Shown: piece by piece, positions 43,986 to 53,218 of the stretch
Layout: each line of letters opens with the position of its first letter
How positions within the stretch are numbered: position 1 is the first letter of the stretch
Origin: Salisaeta longa DSM 21114
GTDB taxonomy: Bacteria > Bacteroidota > Rhodothermia > Rhodothermales > Salinibacteraceae
Length of the DNA stretch: 64,000 nucleotides
Direction: 5' to 3'
NCBI RefSeq assembly: GCF_000419585.1
Contig: NZ_ATTH01000001.1
Location: forward strand, 2,643,001 to 2,707,000
Program-made: the position numbers and the translations under genes
The notes under the pieces: model-generated
The model's input: only the letters and a program-made list of their open reading frames with translations
Databases searched by the model: none
What the model was told of the DNA's origin: nothing

Positions 43986-46900
43986 TTATGCAGCGTACTC
44001 CTCGCGGATGGCGTCTATCAGTCCCACGAGCTGCGCGATGAAGAGCGGCTCCAGCGCCGGCCGCTCATTCTCTGGCATCTTCTCAAAGCCCTCAGCCAAT
44101 TGCGCATTGGCGTACCCTCGGTTTTTGATGTCGGGCACCGCATGCGTGTACATCGGCCCTTTCAAGTCATTGGTCCAATGCTCTGCGACTCCCGGGACAA
44201 CGGGGAACTGACCATTCTTTCCGTACGGCATCGCCTCGCCCAGCACATCAAAGAACTTCGTCAGGTTGGGCGGTGCCGTACGAGGCGGTTCAAAGCGGGT
44301 GTCTCTGTTAAGCACCGACTGGTACAGCTCGACCAGTGAGGTATCGAAAGAGGTTTCGCCTTCGGACATAGGATAGCCCGCTTCCGCAGCAACATTTGCG
44401 GTAGGGATGTCTTCCATTTCGTCTCCATCTTGGGAGCGCAACAGGCCAAGTGCGACGGTGACTTTGGGCGCGGGCGTTCCGTTGTAATCGTACAGCCCCT
44501 CAAAGTCGAGGCGGAGGTCGTTGTTGTCGATCTTGGCTCCTGCCCGAAAGAGCTGCTCCATGACGTCATCAAAGGCGTATTCGGCGTCGCCCAACACGTT
44601 GTATAAGCGGCTACCGTTACCCGTTAGGGTGAGCGTAACCTTCGACAGTTCAAACGGCTCGTTGTCAAATCCACCATCAGCGGCCACACGCAGCAACTGC
44701 CCCGTGTAGTACGACAGTCCGCCCATGAGGAGCGTGCTGGTAAGGAAAAATCCTTTCACGACGTTGGCCCCTTCAGCTTGCGAGCGCATGTGATTAAGCG
44801 TGCGCTCCAACAGGCGCGATCTGCCCGCTTCGCTCACGTCAGAAATACGCTGCAACAGCCCCAGCCACAGCTGAAGAACGACGCCCTTATCCTTGGCGCT
44901 TGTGGCACCGCTCTGGAATTTCTCCAACAGGTTGTCGCTGATCTGGCCCTCAAGGACGCGCGGCGCCCGCTCTTTTACAGCCTCCACGAACAGCCGACGG
45001 AAGTCCGGAGACGCCAGCACGTAATCGTTCATCTGCCCAGCGGCCAAACGGAATGATGTTTGGAAAATGGGGGCCTGTCCGTCAAAGGCAATGATATCCG
45101 TCGTTCCACCGCCTACATCAAAGATGATGTGTTGGTTGTATCCCTCCACCACGTAATCGCGGGCGGCCTCGCTTTCGCTCGTCATGGGAAGCGGTCTCGT
45201 ATCTACAAGATCGCCCCACACCATCTCCAGATCATCTCTAAAGTCGTTGCGGAAGGTGTACGTAAACGACTTTGGATACGAAAAGTGAATGTCGGTGATG
45301 CGCCTATTTTCTTTTGCAGCTGTGAGGACCACCTGCTTACGGAGGTGGAGCATGAAGACTTTCAGCCAGTCGCGGTTATCCCACTTGATGTCCTGCTTCA
45401 GATTAAAGCGTTGCGCGACATCGCTCTGTACTTGCGGGAACCCTCTGATGAGACTGAGCAGCGTAGGGTCGGCTAGGCTGATGTTATCGAAATAGATCAA
45501 GCCGTTTTTAACTTCAAACGACCCGCCCGGGCTCACGGCCTCTTGCTGCGTAAGGATTTGGGTGGGAAAGTACAGCTGCGACATTAGCGCATCGTCGCCT
45601 CCGCTAAAGTTATAGAAGAAGTCCAACGCGGCGCTTGCTCCTTCAAAAACGTGCCCAAATTGGGCGTTGTAGTTGGGCCGTTCGAGGAGTGTGGTGGTAA
45701 GCACCGGAAGCTGCAGAATCTCGGGCTCGGCTGCTTCGTCGCTGGCGTTGCGTACGGCGAGGCAGGTGTTGGAGGTGCCAAAGTCGATACCCACAGCCCA
45801 TTCGGTAGCATCTTGCCCGGGCTTGCGTGGATCTTTGAGGTCGAGCAGACAGAACCCGCGGTCTGGCACGTGAAAGCCATCGGGCTGCGTGGACATGGAA
45901 TAGAACATTGCGGCCCCCGTACTTCGCACACTACCCCCGCGCTCTATCTCATCGCCAACTTCCACGCTGTTATCGGTAATGCGCATGCGAACAGCGCCTT
46001 CCGCATCCTTCGCAAACGGGTGCACATCTCGAAAATCCCAGTGGGGCGAGAGGCGTAAGCGGGCGTAGTATACGTCATCAGACGAGCCTGCGCCATCATC
46101 GCTTGCCGTGATGAGATGGCGTACTGCGCTTACATCGTAGTTAGGAAAGAGCCGCAGATCGAACTGGTCGCGTCCAATGGCCTGATCAATGCAGTATGCA
46201 CCGTCGCCGGTTGCGCTGTACTGCTTTGTAATGGTGGTCTCGCCAAAGCGAAGCCGCACGATGTAGTTTTGTCCATCGCGCGATAGGTTGGCCTCGGCCG
46301 ACGCCAGCAACGTTTCGGCGTCAATGATCTCCAAGATTTTAGGATCGAATGGGAGCAGGCAGTACTCCACAATATTGTTTGTCTGAATCTCCAGCCCTTT
46401 CCATTCCGCGGAAAGCCCCCCCCGCTCCTCATGCTCGGGGTCGTACGTCGTAAGTATCGTGAGATTCGGCGTAAAGAGATTGTCGACATTCAAAAAGGGC
46501 ACAGGGATGGCTTCACTCCCCAGCCCCAGCGCTTGCCCCAGATTTTCTCCTTCGCGCGGCAGCGATTGAATGATGGTGTCGTAGTGCTCCGCACCACGAT
46601 TTCTTTGTGTTTCTTCATTCTTAAACAAGCTAGAGCCACCAAAGTACCGGCCGTACACGCGGACATTCTCTGATCGCAGCTGCTCGTGGGTTACAAGAAG
46701 ACGACCATCGTGGATGGGCAAGTCGCTCCAAAGAAACTTATCGGAGGCGTCCACCACGATATCCAGAAGCGGGAACGCCGGAGTGTTATCGTCGGCTATG
46801 GAACGGGTGTCAACCTCCACATCGTCGGGAACCGCTACGCTGTACAGGTCATCACGCCAGCGTATCAGTTCATCCAAGAGCGCCTCAGCATCGCGATCCT

Positions 46901-47636
46901 CCATGCCAGAGGTCTTCAATTTGCTGCGGCCCACATTGCTAATGGCATACTCTAGCCAAGCCTTCATCAGCACGCGCATGCGCTCGCGGGTCTCGGGGCT
47001 AATTTTAATCGCGCCCTCGGGATCGAGCATTTCGCTTGTGGGGTCATACCACTGCACCGGGGCGTTTGGGGCGGCATGGTCGTACCAGTACAGGCCGGAT
47101 AAGCGCTTGGGCGGGGTGGCCGCCGGGTAGATGCCCGTGAGTGGCGAGCGTCCGGCAAGCACTTCTTCCGTTCCGTCGTTCCATATCGTGTAGAAGCGCA
47201 CCGGATTCCACTGATCGGTGCCGCCCGGCGTAGCCTGTAGCGCGGGCACCAGCACCGAGCGAATGGTGTCCGTGGCGTTTTCGCTGAGCCGGATGCTGCG
47301 AAGCCGAATGTCAAGATCTAAAACATCGCGTAACGCAAACGTCGCGAGCAATCCCCGCAGCGTACGGCGTGCCTTGGCCTGCAAAGTTTGGCGACCTTTG
47401 GAGGCTAACGCATGCCCCTCGTCGCGGTCCTCTGCGTCGCCCAGGGAGCGCAAAAATAGATTCGCATAGAACAGGTACGCGCGGGTTACGGGCGATGGAA
47501 TGCGCCCCAGCGTGGAGGCATCCTTTACGTTCATGGCGCTTCCAATTTGTTCGAGACGCTCGGTCGGGCCCTCAGCGAACGCCCCGTCTTGGGAATTGAA
47601 TGGAAATGCATTGCCGGGAGGAAGAAATCGAGACAT
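43986..47636 (-). CDS. Giant Hsp70/actin-fold ATPase (SrfB-like architecture)
   Basis: About 1,216 residues. The N-terminal ~600 residues have no recognised motif but look globular (helical at 40-130, then mixed). The Hsp70/actin ATPase begins near 612 with phosphate-1 loop VGIDFGTSNTCLAV, has phosphate-2 loop IIFDVGGGTTDIIAF near 838, and an adenosine-type loop LLMGGLSYY further on. The large size with a late ATPase resembles the SrfB virulence-factor family, but I cannot confirm that without a search. No membrane segment is seen. It follows the tubulin-like gene in the operon, which makes a cytosolic NTPase role with the stator pair likely. Start ATG 47636 gives MSRFLPPGN. Confidence 0.8.
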   Translation of the reverse strand: MSRFLPPGNAFPFNSQDGAFAEGPTERLEQIGSAMNVKDASTLGRIPSPVTRAYLFYANLFLRSLGDAEDRDEGHALASKGRQTLQAKARRTLRGLLATFALRDVLDLDIRLRSIRLSENATDTIRSVLVPALQATPGGTDQWNPVRFYTIWNDGTEEVLAGRSPLTGIYPAATPPKRLSGLYWYDHAAPNAPVQWYDPTSEMLDPEGAIKISPETRERMRVLMKAWLEYAISNVGRSKLKTSGMEDRDAEALLDELIRWRDDLYSVAVPDDVEVDTRSIADDNTPAFPLLDIVVDASDKFLWSDLPIHDGRLLVTHEQLRSENVRVYGRYFGGSSLFKNEETQRNRGAEHYDTIIQSLPREGENLGQALGLGSEAIPVPFLNVDNLFTPNLTILTTYDPEHEERGGLSAEWKGLEIQTNNIVEYCLLPFDPKILEIIDAETLLASAEANLSRDGQNYIVRLRFGETTITKQYSATGDGAYCIDQAIGRDQFDLRLFPNYDVSAVRHLITASDDGAGSSDDVYYARLRLSPHWDFRDVHPFAKDAEGAVRMRITDNSVEVGDEIERGGSVRSTGAAMFYSMSTQPDGFHVPDRGFCLLDLKDPRKPGQDATEWAVGIDFGTSNTCLAVRNASDEAAEPEILQLPVLTTTLLERPNYNAQFGHVFEGASAALDFFYNFSGGDDALMSQLYFPTQILTQQEAVSPGGSFEVKNGLIYFDNISLADPTLLSLIRGFPQVQSDVAQRFNLKQDIKWDNRDWLKVFMLHLRKQVVLTAAKENRRITDIHFSYPKSFTYTFRNDFRDDLEMVWGDLVDTRPLPMTSESEAARDYVVEGYNQHIIFDVGGGTTDIIAFDGQAPIFQTSFRLAAGQMNDYVLASPDFRRLFVEAVKERAPRVLEGQISDNLLEKFQSGATSAKDKGVVLQLWLGLLQRISDVSEAGRSRLLERTLNHMRSQAEGANVVKGFFLTSTLLMGGLSYYTGQLLRVAADGGFDNEPFELSKVTLTLTGNGSRLYNVLGDAEYAFDDVMEQLFRAGAKIDNNDLRLDFEGLYDYNGTPAPKVTVALGLLRSQDGDEMEDIPTANVAAEAGYPMSEGETSFDTSLVELYQSVLNRDTRFEPPRTAPPNLTKFFDVLGEAMPYGKNGQFPVVPGVAEHWTNDLKGPMYTHAVPDIKNRGYANAQLAEGFEKMPENERPALEPLFIAQLVGLIDAIREEYAA

Positions 47637-47751
47637 GTGAAAGCAAAAAATTGATGTTGAAGAATCTACGGTGTTTAATGCCTTCGTCAACGACAGACGT
47701 ACGGCATTTGCAATAGGCGTGTCGGCAACAAACGACAGATGGCGGCAGGCA

Positions 47752-49482
47752 TTAGGCCGTCACGGCCGTTCGCGTGTATCCATCAGGAACGCTGTGCAGG
47801 CCGTTGCGGCTCAAAGCAGCCTCTACATCTCCGCGCGTGATGGCAAGCGGTATGCGATTTCCTTTTATAAGGTTAAACGTAGCGACTTTTGTCTTCACCC
47901 GGCGATCATTATTGCTCAGACGTATCATGGCAGCCAGTGCTGCGCGCAGCGTTCGGATCATGGCGTTGTCCTCGTCTGGCGCAATGGTGCGCGATTCGCC
48001 CTTCGCATGTCTCGTGTTTACATCGTCGGGACTAATCTGAGACATCGCACTATGGACGGCCGCGTAGTCGCTATCGTCATAGTCCAATAGATCGATGCTT
48101 GGGCCGTTGAGAGCCGTCTCGGCCCAGAGCAGCAAGCGGCCGAAGTACTCGGCTACTTCCGTTCGCATATGTCCATAGGTAAAACTGCCTAATGATGCAT
48201 CATCCTGAATCATTTCAGGACGGCGGTTTTTGCTTGCTCCTTTATACGAAGGGTTATTTTCCGCCCAGGGGTCGATAATGTCTCGATACCAGCCGAAGTG
48301 CTGCAGATGGTCGGGCGAGATACTGCGCAGCAGTCGCTCAAGTCCTTTACTCAGGTCGTCACGGCCGCCCTCGTGCAAGTAAAATGCTGCCAGGTGCAAG
48401 AGGTATCCCCATTGTTCTTTTAATTCCTCACCGTTGGCATATGGTAACGTCTTCCACCCAATGCTAGACTGTTCGGTGTTGGGCACGAATGCTCGAATGG
48501 GCCGCGCATGGGAATCTCCGGCAGCGTTCGCGGCATCAAGCACAGCGAGTGCACCCAAAAACTCCTCGAAGTACGAAGGGTTTGACTGCTTCTCGCTTCC
48601 CAAACTGGGCTCAACGGTATTGCGTGCTGGGTTATCAGACCCAATGAGATAAACGCCCTCGTAGGTTGATGACTCAGTGCTGCCATATACCTTACTGTAA
48701 AACTGCAACGCACTAGCCGTATCCAGCAGAAAACGATCGGGATCTACGCTTTCTTTGCGGTGTGTCGGTCGGTAGTGCGGTAGGATTTTGACCGCATTCC
48801 ACGTCAGTGCTTCAAGATTCCGAAGGTGGCCTTCCTCCTTGAGGGCTCGTTCCACACATCCACGTACCACAGGAAGCAGGGAGGCTCCGGTGCCGCCAAA
48901 TACCGAGGCGGTAACAACAATAGGAACGGGAGCCGTTGCACCGTTTCCAGCGCCGCCAAGGGCGCTCAAGAAGCGTTGCGCGTGTTTGTTCTTGCGCAGC
49001 CGATTGTTTAGGTGGTTGGTAATGTGCAGGCAACCAAGATTGGGGCGTGCCCGAAAGCCGTCATCGCATTTTGCAGACCGCTCACTTTCGTCAAAGAACA
49101 GTTCGAGGACTTGCCGCATGTCGCGGTCGTCGCCGACCATCGTTTTGAGTCCTCCATCCGTAACGGTATCCAATGGATCGGTTAGTGGATACAAGCGCAG
49201 CGTTGTTGAGAACAGACGGGTTCCAACGGCACTCCCACGATCTAATGGGTTCCACCCACTTTCTTTTACGGTGGTATCTACGCTCCAAGGGTATTGCTGA
49301 AGATTCGAATACGCCTTTTCGGTGCTTGCAGCCCGCTGCACATTGCCGTTGGTCGCATCCGTATCAATCATCAGTATGTGCACGTTGGGCGGGGCAAGCC
49401 CGGCCGCGCACAAGTGAACAAACGATTCTGCGACCTTCGCGCCGGTGCCACCGCCAGTAATCAGAAAAAGAGTGTCAGACAT
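47752..49482 (-). CDS. Tubulin-like GTPase
   Basis: A 576-residue protein of the tubulin/FtsZ superfamily. The N-terminal Rossmann strand is followed by LITGGGTGAKVAESFVHL, and the tubulin signature loop appears as VFGGTGASLLPVV near 200 (GGTGSG in tubulins). Aspartates in ILMIDTDATNGN fit the nucleotide pocket. The C-terminal half is mainly helical and unlike FtsZ, in the manner of the Tubulin-like (Tubulin_2) proteins of bacterial accessory operons. It lies upstream of the actin-like gene; a joint role of two cytoskeletal NTPases is an inference. It may or may not polymerise. Confidence 0.82.
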   Translation of the reverse strand: MSDTLFLITGGGTGAKVAESFVHLCAAGLAPPNVHILMIDTDATNGNVQRAASTEKAYSNLQQYPWSVDTTVKESGWNPLDRGSAVGTRLFSTTLRLYPLTDPLDTVTDGGLKTMVGDDRDMRQVLELFFDESERSAKCDDGFRARPNLGCLHITNHLNNRLRKNKHAQRFLSALGGAGNGATAPVPIVVTASVFGGTGASLLPVVRGCVERALKEEGHLRNLEALTWNAVKILPHYRPTHRKESVDPDRFLLDTASALQFYSKVYGSTESSTYEGVYLIGSDNPARNTVEPSLGSEKQSNPSYFEEFLGALAVLDAANAAGDSHARPIRAFVPNTEQSSIGWKTLPYANGEELKEQWGYLLHLAAFYLHEGGRDDLSKGLERLLRSISPDHLQHFGWYRDIIDPWAENNPSYKGASKNRRPEMIQDDASLGSFTYGHMRTEVAEYFGRLLLWAETALNGPSIDLLDYDDSDYAAVHSAMSQISPDDVNTRHAKGESRTIAPDEDNAMIRTLRAALAAMIRLSNNDRRVKTKVATFNLIKGNRIPLAITRGDVEAALSRNGLHSVPDGYTRTAVTA

Positions 49483-49637
49483 AAGAGGTTATCGTAAGAG
49501 CAGAAGATAAAGCTATGGTGCTTCGTTGAACGGCCGCCGTAAAGCGCTCGCGTGGGTCTGGCCAGCCGCCATCAAGCAAAAAGGAGCGGCTGAGACAGGC
49601 CAAGCGTCTTACTTCACGACGCGCAGGCAACACTCAC

Positions 49638-50048
49638 TCATATGAGTTGGCCGAGCGCAATGCCGCGCGTTGTGCCGTGGGCATTGCAGGCTGTTTTAGC
49701 ACCAAACAGTATGCCGAGGGCGATAGCGAATAGCGTAAGTAGGTAGAGCGCCCACGAGATGCCCCCGCCACTTCCAAGGGTAAGCATTCCCAACGGCTGG
49801 GAGCCAATGACGTACTGCAGGTCTTCCAACAGATAGTGCACGTCGGGGATGAACGCCTCAAGCAGTGCCAGTCCTACAAAAATAGCAAACGAGACGCCGA
49901 GCCACGTACGGTTTCGGCTCCGCAGTCGATCGGCAATGCGTCCGGGGCCGTCATGGCTCCACTGGGTTTTGATATCGCTGTCTGCTTTTACCCAAGCGCC
50001 GATGTATGCAAGGATACCACAGCCAATCGCGATGAGAAAAATGACCAT
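49638..50048 (-). CDS. Small three-helix membrane protein
   Basis: 136 residues with three hydrophobic helices (about 1-19, 48-66, 98-118) joined by short charged loops (KADSDIKTQWSHDGPGRIADRLRSRNR is cytosolic by charge). No family is recognised. It lies between the vWA gene and the tubulin-like gene in the same direction, with 40 bases before and ~155 after it, so it is probably a membrane part of the same complex. The hydrophobic N-terminus serves as the first helix rather than a cleaved signal. Confidence 0.65.
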   Translation of the reverse strand: MVIFLIAIGCGILAYIGAWVKADSDIKTQWSHDGPGRIADRLRSRNRTWLGVSFAIFVGLALLEAFIPDVHYLLEDLQYVIGSQPLGMLTLGSGGGISWALYLLTLFAIALGILFGAKTACNAHGTTRGIALGQLI

Positions 50049-50088
50049 AAAGCTTCAGGGGATTCGGAAGATTGTGAGTAGTGGAAGG

Positions 50089-51483
50089 TTAGGAAGTTGT
50101 CCATTGCAAAATGAGTAGCGCGCGGCCTACGACATAGTGCTCGCGCAGTATAGCGCCCATGGTACGCTTCATGTTGAGCGTTTGGCTACAGGCCGAGGGA
50201 CGGTCGTCGCGGCGCGTGGAGAAGGCATCAGGAACCAGGGCGTTAGCTCCGGCTGGCTCCAGGCCGATAGTAAGGAGTGATGCGACGCGCTGGCGGCTTT
50301 GGCTGGCTTGATACAGCATGGGCGTCACGAGATGAGCGCGCAGCGGCTGGCCGGCCACGGGAATTGTGCGGGCCTCGAATACGCGCGGCTTTTCTGTGAG
50401 CGTCAGAGCTACGTTTGGAGGGTCCACGTCTACCTCCAGTGTGTCGATCCGCCAGTGCGTATACGATGGTTGCAGCGACCCGCGCACTGTTTCCATTTCG
50501 CGATCTGGAAGGTTCGTCCAGGGAGCAGTGCTGTCGAATCGAACTTCGTAGCTCAGCGGCACACGCTTATTGGGAGTGGTTGGACGTCCCGAGTACACAT
50601 GATCATACCGCGCACTTGTGCGTCCGTGTTTGACGAAGTTGGCCAGTATCCGCGGTGCTCGTCTCTTGTTTACCGGGGCGTAGGCTCGTTCCTGGGCAAC
50701 AATCGCAGCGCTTGCTTGCCCAATCCGAATCACATGTGCAGGTGCCATGCTACCGCTCCGAAGAATCTTAAGCGCTTCCTTCTGGGCATCGAGCGAGGGA
50801 AAAAACCCAAAAATGTAAAAGGGACGATTGTCACACGCGTATTGCACGGTTCCCGTGGTCGGTACTTCGTGATAATATGTGCCCCGGTAGGGCGCCCGAT
50901 AAGCCATGAGCGTAAAGACGCCTCCGCCTTCGAGCCAGTTGCCAATGGCTGCGACGATTTCCCCGAAGCGCGCACCGTCCACGTCCGACTGTACGCCGTC
51001 GCTTATCACCAAGTGCGTGCGCGCCTGCGCCGTGTCAACGAGCGAAGCAAAAAAAGAACCGTAGTCGTTGTTTACATATGTGTACGCTGAAGCCTCCTCT
51101 AACAGCACCGGGTTGATCGGTGCTGCCTTTTGGCCGGTCGCCTCTGACGGAAACCCAAATCCATAAAACTGAATGTTGCCTGCCAGCAAGTTGCTTAGAC
51201 CACGTAGTAAATCGAAATACGTGGACGAGGAGGACGTAGTGAAGGGACGCATGCTTAGCGACCGATCCACGTAAGCAGAAATGGTACCAAGATCTTTCTG
51301 CGGGACCGACACAAGGCTGCCCACAGGCCGCACCTTATCCATTACACGCTCGGTTACGGCTGCAGCCTCTTCTTGCGATAACCCGTTGCACGAAGACAAA
51401 ACGATTGTGACGAGTAAGGCAACGACAACTAGGCCGCCCCCCACAACCCATGGTTTGTTGGTTCCAATATCCATCAGGGACAT
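50089..51483 (-). CDS. Membrane-anchored vWA-domain protein
   Basis: A 464-residue exported protein. A hydrophobic segment (about 15-31) ends in a lipobox-like LSSC (C32), so it is a lipoprotein or a membrane anchor. The von Willebrand A fold follows: strand plus MIDAS motif YVDRSLSM (D73, S75, S77), then HLVISDGVQSD near 160 as the third metal-site strand. The C-terminal ~200 residues are beta-rich (VPLSYEVRFDS, IDTLEVDVDPPNVALTL). vWA domains bind partner proteins in a metal-dependent way. It is the second gene of the operon, next to the MotB-like subunit. Confidence 0.75.
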   Translation of the reverse strand: MSLMDIGTNKPWVVGGGLVVVALLVTIVLSSCNGLSQEEAAAVTERVMDKVRPVGSLVSVPQKDLGTISAYVDRSLSMRPFTTSSSSTYFDLLRGLSNLLAGNIQFYGFGFPSEATGQKAAPINPVLLEEASAYTYVNNDYGSFFASLVDTAQARTHLVISDGVQSDVDGARFGEIVAAIGNWLEGGGVFTLMAYRAPYRGTYYHEVPTTGTVQYACDNRPFYIFGFFPSLDAQKEALKILRSGSMAPAHVIRIGQASAAIVAQERAYAPVNKRRAPRILANFVKHGRTSARYDHVYSGRPTTPNKRVPLSYEVRFDSTAPWTNLPDREMETVRGSLQPSYTHWRIDTLEVDVDPPNVALTLTEKPRVFEARTIPVAGQPLRAHLVTPMLYQASQSRQRVASLLTIGLEPAGANALVPDAFSTRRDDRPSACSQTLNMKRTMGAILREHYVVGRALLILQWTTS

Positions 51484-51528
51484 GTCGCTTTCAGAAAGTA
51501 GTGGCGATTCGTCTTATCCATCAGTACC

Positions 51529-52179
51529 TCATCCCTTTTGGGAAAGCTTGTTGGTGTAAATGAGCCGCATCTCAATGCGGCGATTTCGTTTTCGCCCCGT
51601 AAGAGTAGCGTTGGAGGCACGGGGCGTGTATTGCCCATATCCTGTGGCTGACATCGTCACCTTACTTGGGTCGACGCCTGAGGCAATGAGTGATTCCACG
51701 ACGCGCGTGGCGCGTGCCGTGCTTAACTCCCAATTCGACTGAAACTTTTGATTGTTGATTGGCACGTTGTCGGTGTGCCCGGCCACCTGGATCTCTTTGA
51801 GCGTTTGCAACCGTTGATTGCCGCTGTGCCCCGTGATGGCGCGCGCCAACTTATCAAGCAGCATGCTCCCTTGATCACTGAGTACCGCATCACCGCTCTG
51901 GAACGTCACATCTGAACCAAACGACAAGTTTTGAATGACCCCATTCGTATTGAGCTGGATGTTGTATCCCTGTGCCTGAAACGAGTTAACAAGTTGCGCA
52001 ACGCGCTGCTGATCTTGTTCGCGCTGGCGTACCCCAGGATCGACTTTCGTAGGTTTTGAAAGATCAACAGAGCGGGCCACCTGATAGCTGATCATCAACA
52101 CCAATACCAGCACAAATGCTAGCATGGTATCGGTGAACGCCGGCCAAACGTTGAGGGTATCGGTGCGTGTGCGGGCCAT
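51529..52179 (-). CDS. MotB/ZorB-like stator subunit with OmpA peptidoglycan-binding domain
   Basis: A 216-residue protein with one transmembrane helix (about 12-33) carrying D17 in WPAFTDTM, the position of the proton-binding aspartate in MotB and ZorB. A short linker precedes the OmpA-C domain (about 85-210) with the peptidoglycan-binding pattern HTDNVPI, NWELSTARA, GYGQYTP and RKRNRRIEMRL. With the MotA-like protein at the other end of the operon it should form a peptidoglycan-anchored ion-driven stator. First gene of the operon. ATG 52179 places only 11 residues before the helix, as in MotB/ZorB. Confidence 0.9.
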   Translation of the reverse strand: MARTRTDTLNVWPAFTDTMLAFVLVLVLMISYQVARSVDLSKPTKVDPGVRQREQDQQRVAQLVNSFQAQGYNIQLNTNGVIQNLSFGSDVTFQSGDAVLSDQGSMLLDKLARAITGHSGNQRLQTLKEIQVAGHTDNVPINNQKFQSNWELSTARATRVVESLIASGVDPSKVTMSATGYGQYTPRASNATLTGRKRNRRIEMRLIYTNKLSQKG

Positions 52180-52327
52180 ATCAAGAGACAGTCGCAACGG
52201 GCGACAGGAAGCGCATCAGGAGGTGGAGGTGATCAAAAGGAGTCCTTTATGTTTTCATATTGCTACCGAGAAACTTCAACATGCAGGATTGGATGATGTG
52301 GTATATCGCTTTTAGCGCTCACATACT

Positions 52328-52365
52328 AATCTATCTAAACCGCTGAAGAATTGCAAGAGGTTTAG
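52328..52365 (-). promoter_or_regulatory. Promoter with flanking inverted repeat upstream of the stator/cytoskeletal operon
   Basis: On the minus strand: TTGCAA (52351-52356), 17-base spacer, TAGATT (52328-52333). A perfect 7-base inverted repeat (CTAAACC at 52335-52341, GGTTTAG at 52359-52365) brackets the -35 box, suggesting an operator. It is ~150 bases before the MotB-like start. Confidence 0.45.
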
Positions 52366-52459
52366 CTACAGCTTTGTTCGCAAGATCTTTGTCGAAGGGA
52401 AAGAAGCACGTAAAGGCTCCAATGACGTTTGCGTCATCAACCATCAGCTGCGCTCGTAG

Positions 52460-53218
52460 CTACTGGGCGATTAGGTCTTGCGTGGGTTCAAAATCTCCCG
52501 GATGCGTGCGCCGGATTTCGAGATTACCGGTTCCGTAGTGCCCAACGTCGCGCACGTCCCGAAGTGCTTCATCGGCTGCGATGCAGCCTATCAGCGCGGA
52601 GTCCTCGAAGTCAGGTTTCACGTACACAACCACCGGACTGCTGGTGGGGGGCCTCCACGCACGCAACGTTCTTTCGCCGCTTGAAAGCAACGTAATACTT
52701 GAGCGTTCTCTTGGACGTCGTCGCCGAGTTCGGTGCAGTATGCTCGCACCGCTTCGTAGCGATCTATTAATTCCCGATTGACGGTCGCCAGATAATCCGT
52801 GACGGTTTTATAGGTTGTCGCGTTGCCCAACGATGCGCCTGCTTGTCGTTCTTGCGCCGACGCCGTTCGATCGTCTCTGCGGCATTGTTGCCGAGTTGCT
52901 CCATCACCAGCAGCTCGAAGTCGCCCCGATGGTCCATCAGCCAGTCCAAGTAAAAGAGCCCCTGGTTGATGACATTCTGATATATCGCATGCTTGTACTC
53001 AATGATGACTGGATAGCCACTTTCGTCGAGTCCGAGCGAGTCGATGCGTCCGCCGTGCTTTGGGCCGGTGCTAAATTAGGAAGCAAGAAATTGTACCCCG
53101 AGGAAGGCGTCTAGATGTTTTTCGATGAGCTCCTGAATGGGTTTTCCACGGCAAGAGATCGGTCGCTCAGTTCTTCGACCGTTCCATTCGCTGTGCGAAA
53201 GCGTTTGATATCGGACAT
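52460..53218 (-). pseudogene. Decayed COG3586-type gene (DUF5655-like C-terminus)
   Basis: Read on the minus strand, pieces of one protein appear in different frames: an ATG start at 53218 (MSDIKRFRTANGTVEELSDRS), then IQELIEKHLDAFLGVQFL, a stop, then GGRIDSLGLDESGYPVIIEYKHA, NVINQGLFYLDWLMDHRG and FELLVMEQLG, a gap, and a C-terminal GHYGTGNLEIR phrase. This is the layout of the COG3586 predicted-transport/nuclease-like family with a DUF5655-like end. At least two frameshifts, a stop and an internal deletion make it inactive. It marks the right edge of the defence island before radA. Confidence 0.8.

Noticed and set aside
40828-52179. Calling the operon a standard Zorya system
   Set aside because: The ZorA/ZorB-like pair is present, but no ZorC, ZorD helicase or ZorE nuclease is encoded; the partners are NTPases and vWA proteins instead.
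40828-52179. Flagellar or Tol/ExbB housekeeping stator
   Set aside because: No flagellar, Tol or TonB genes adjoin it, and the tubulin-, actin- and vWA-type partners do not belong to those systems.
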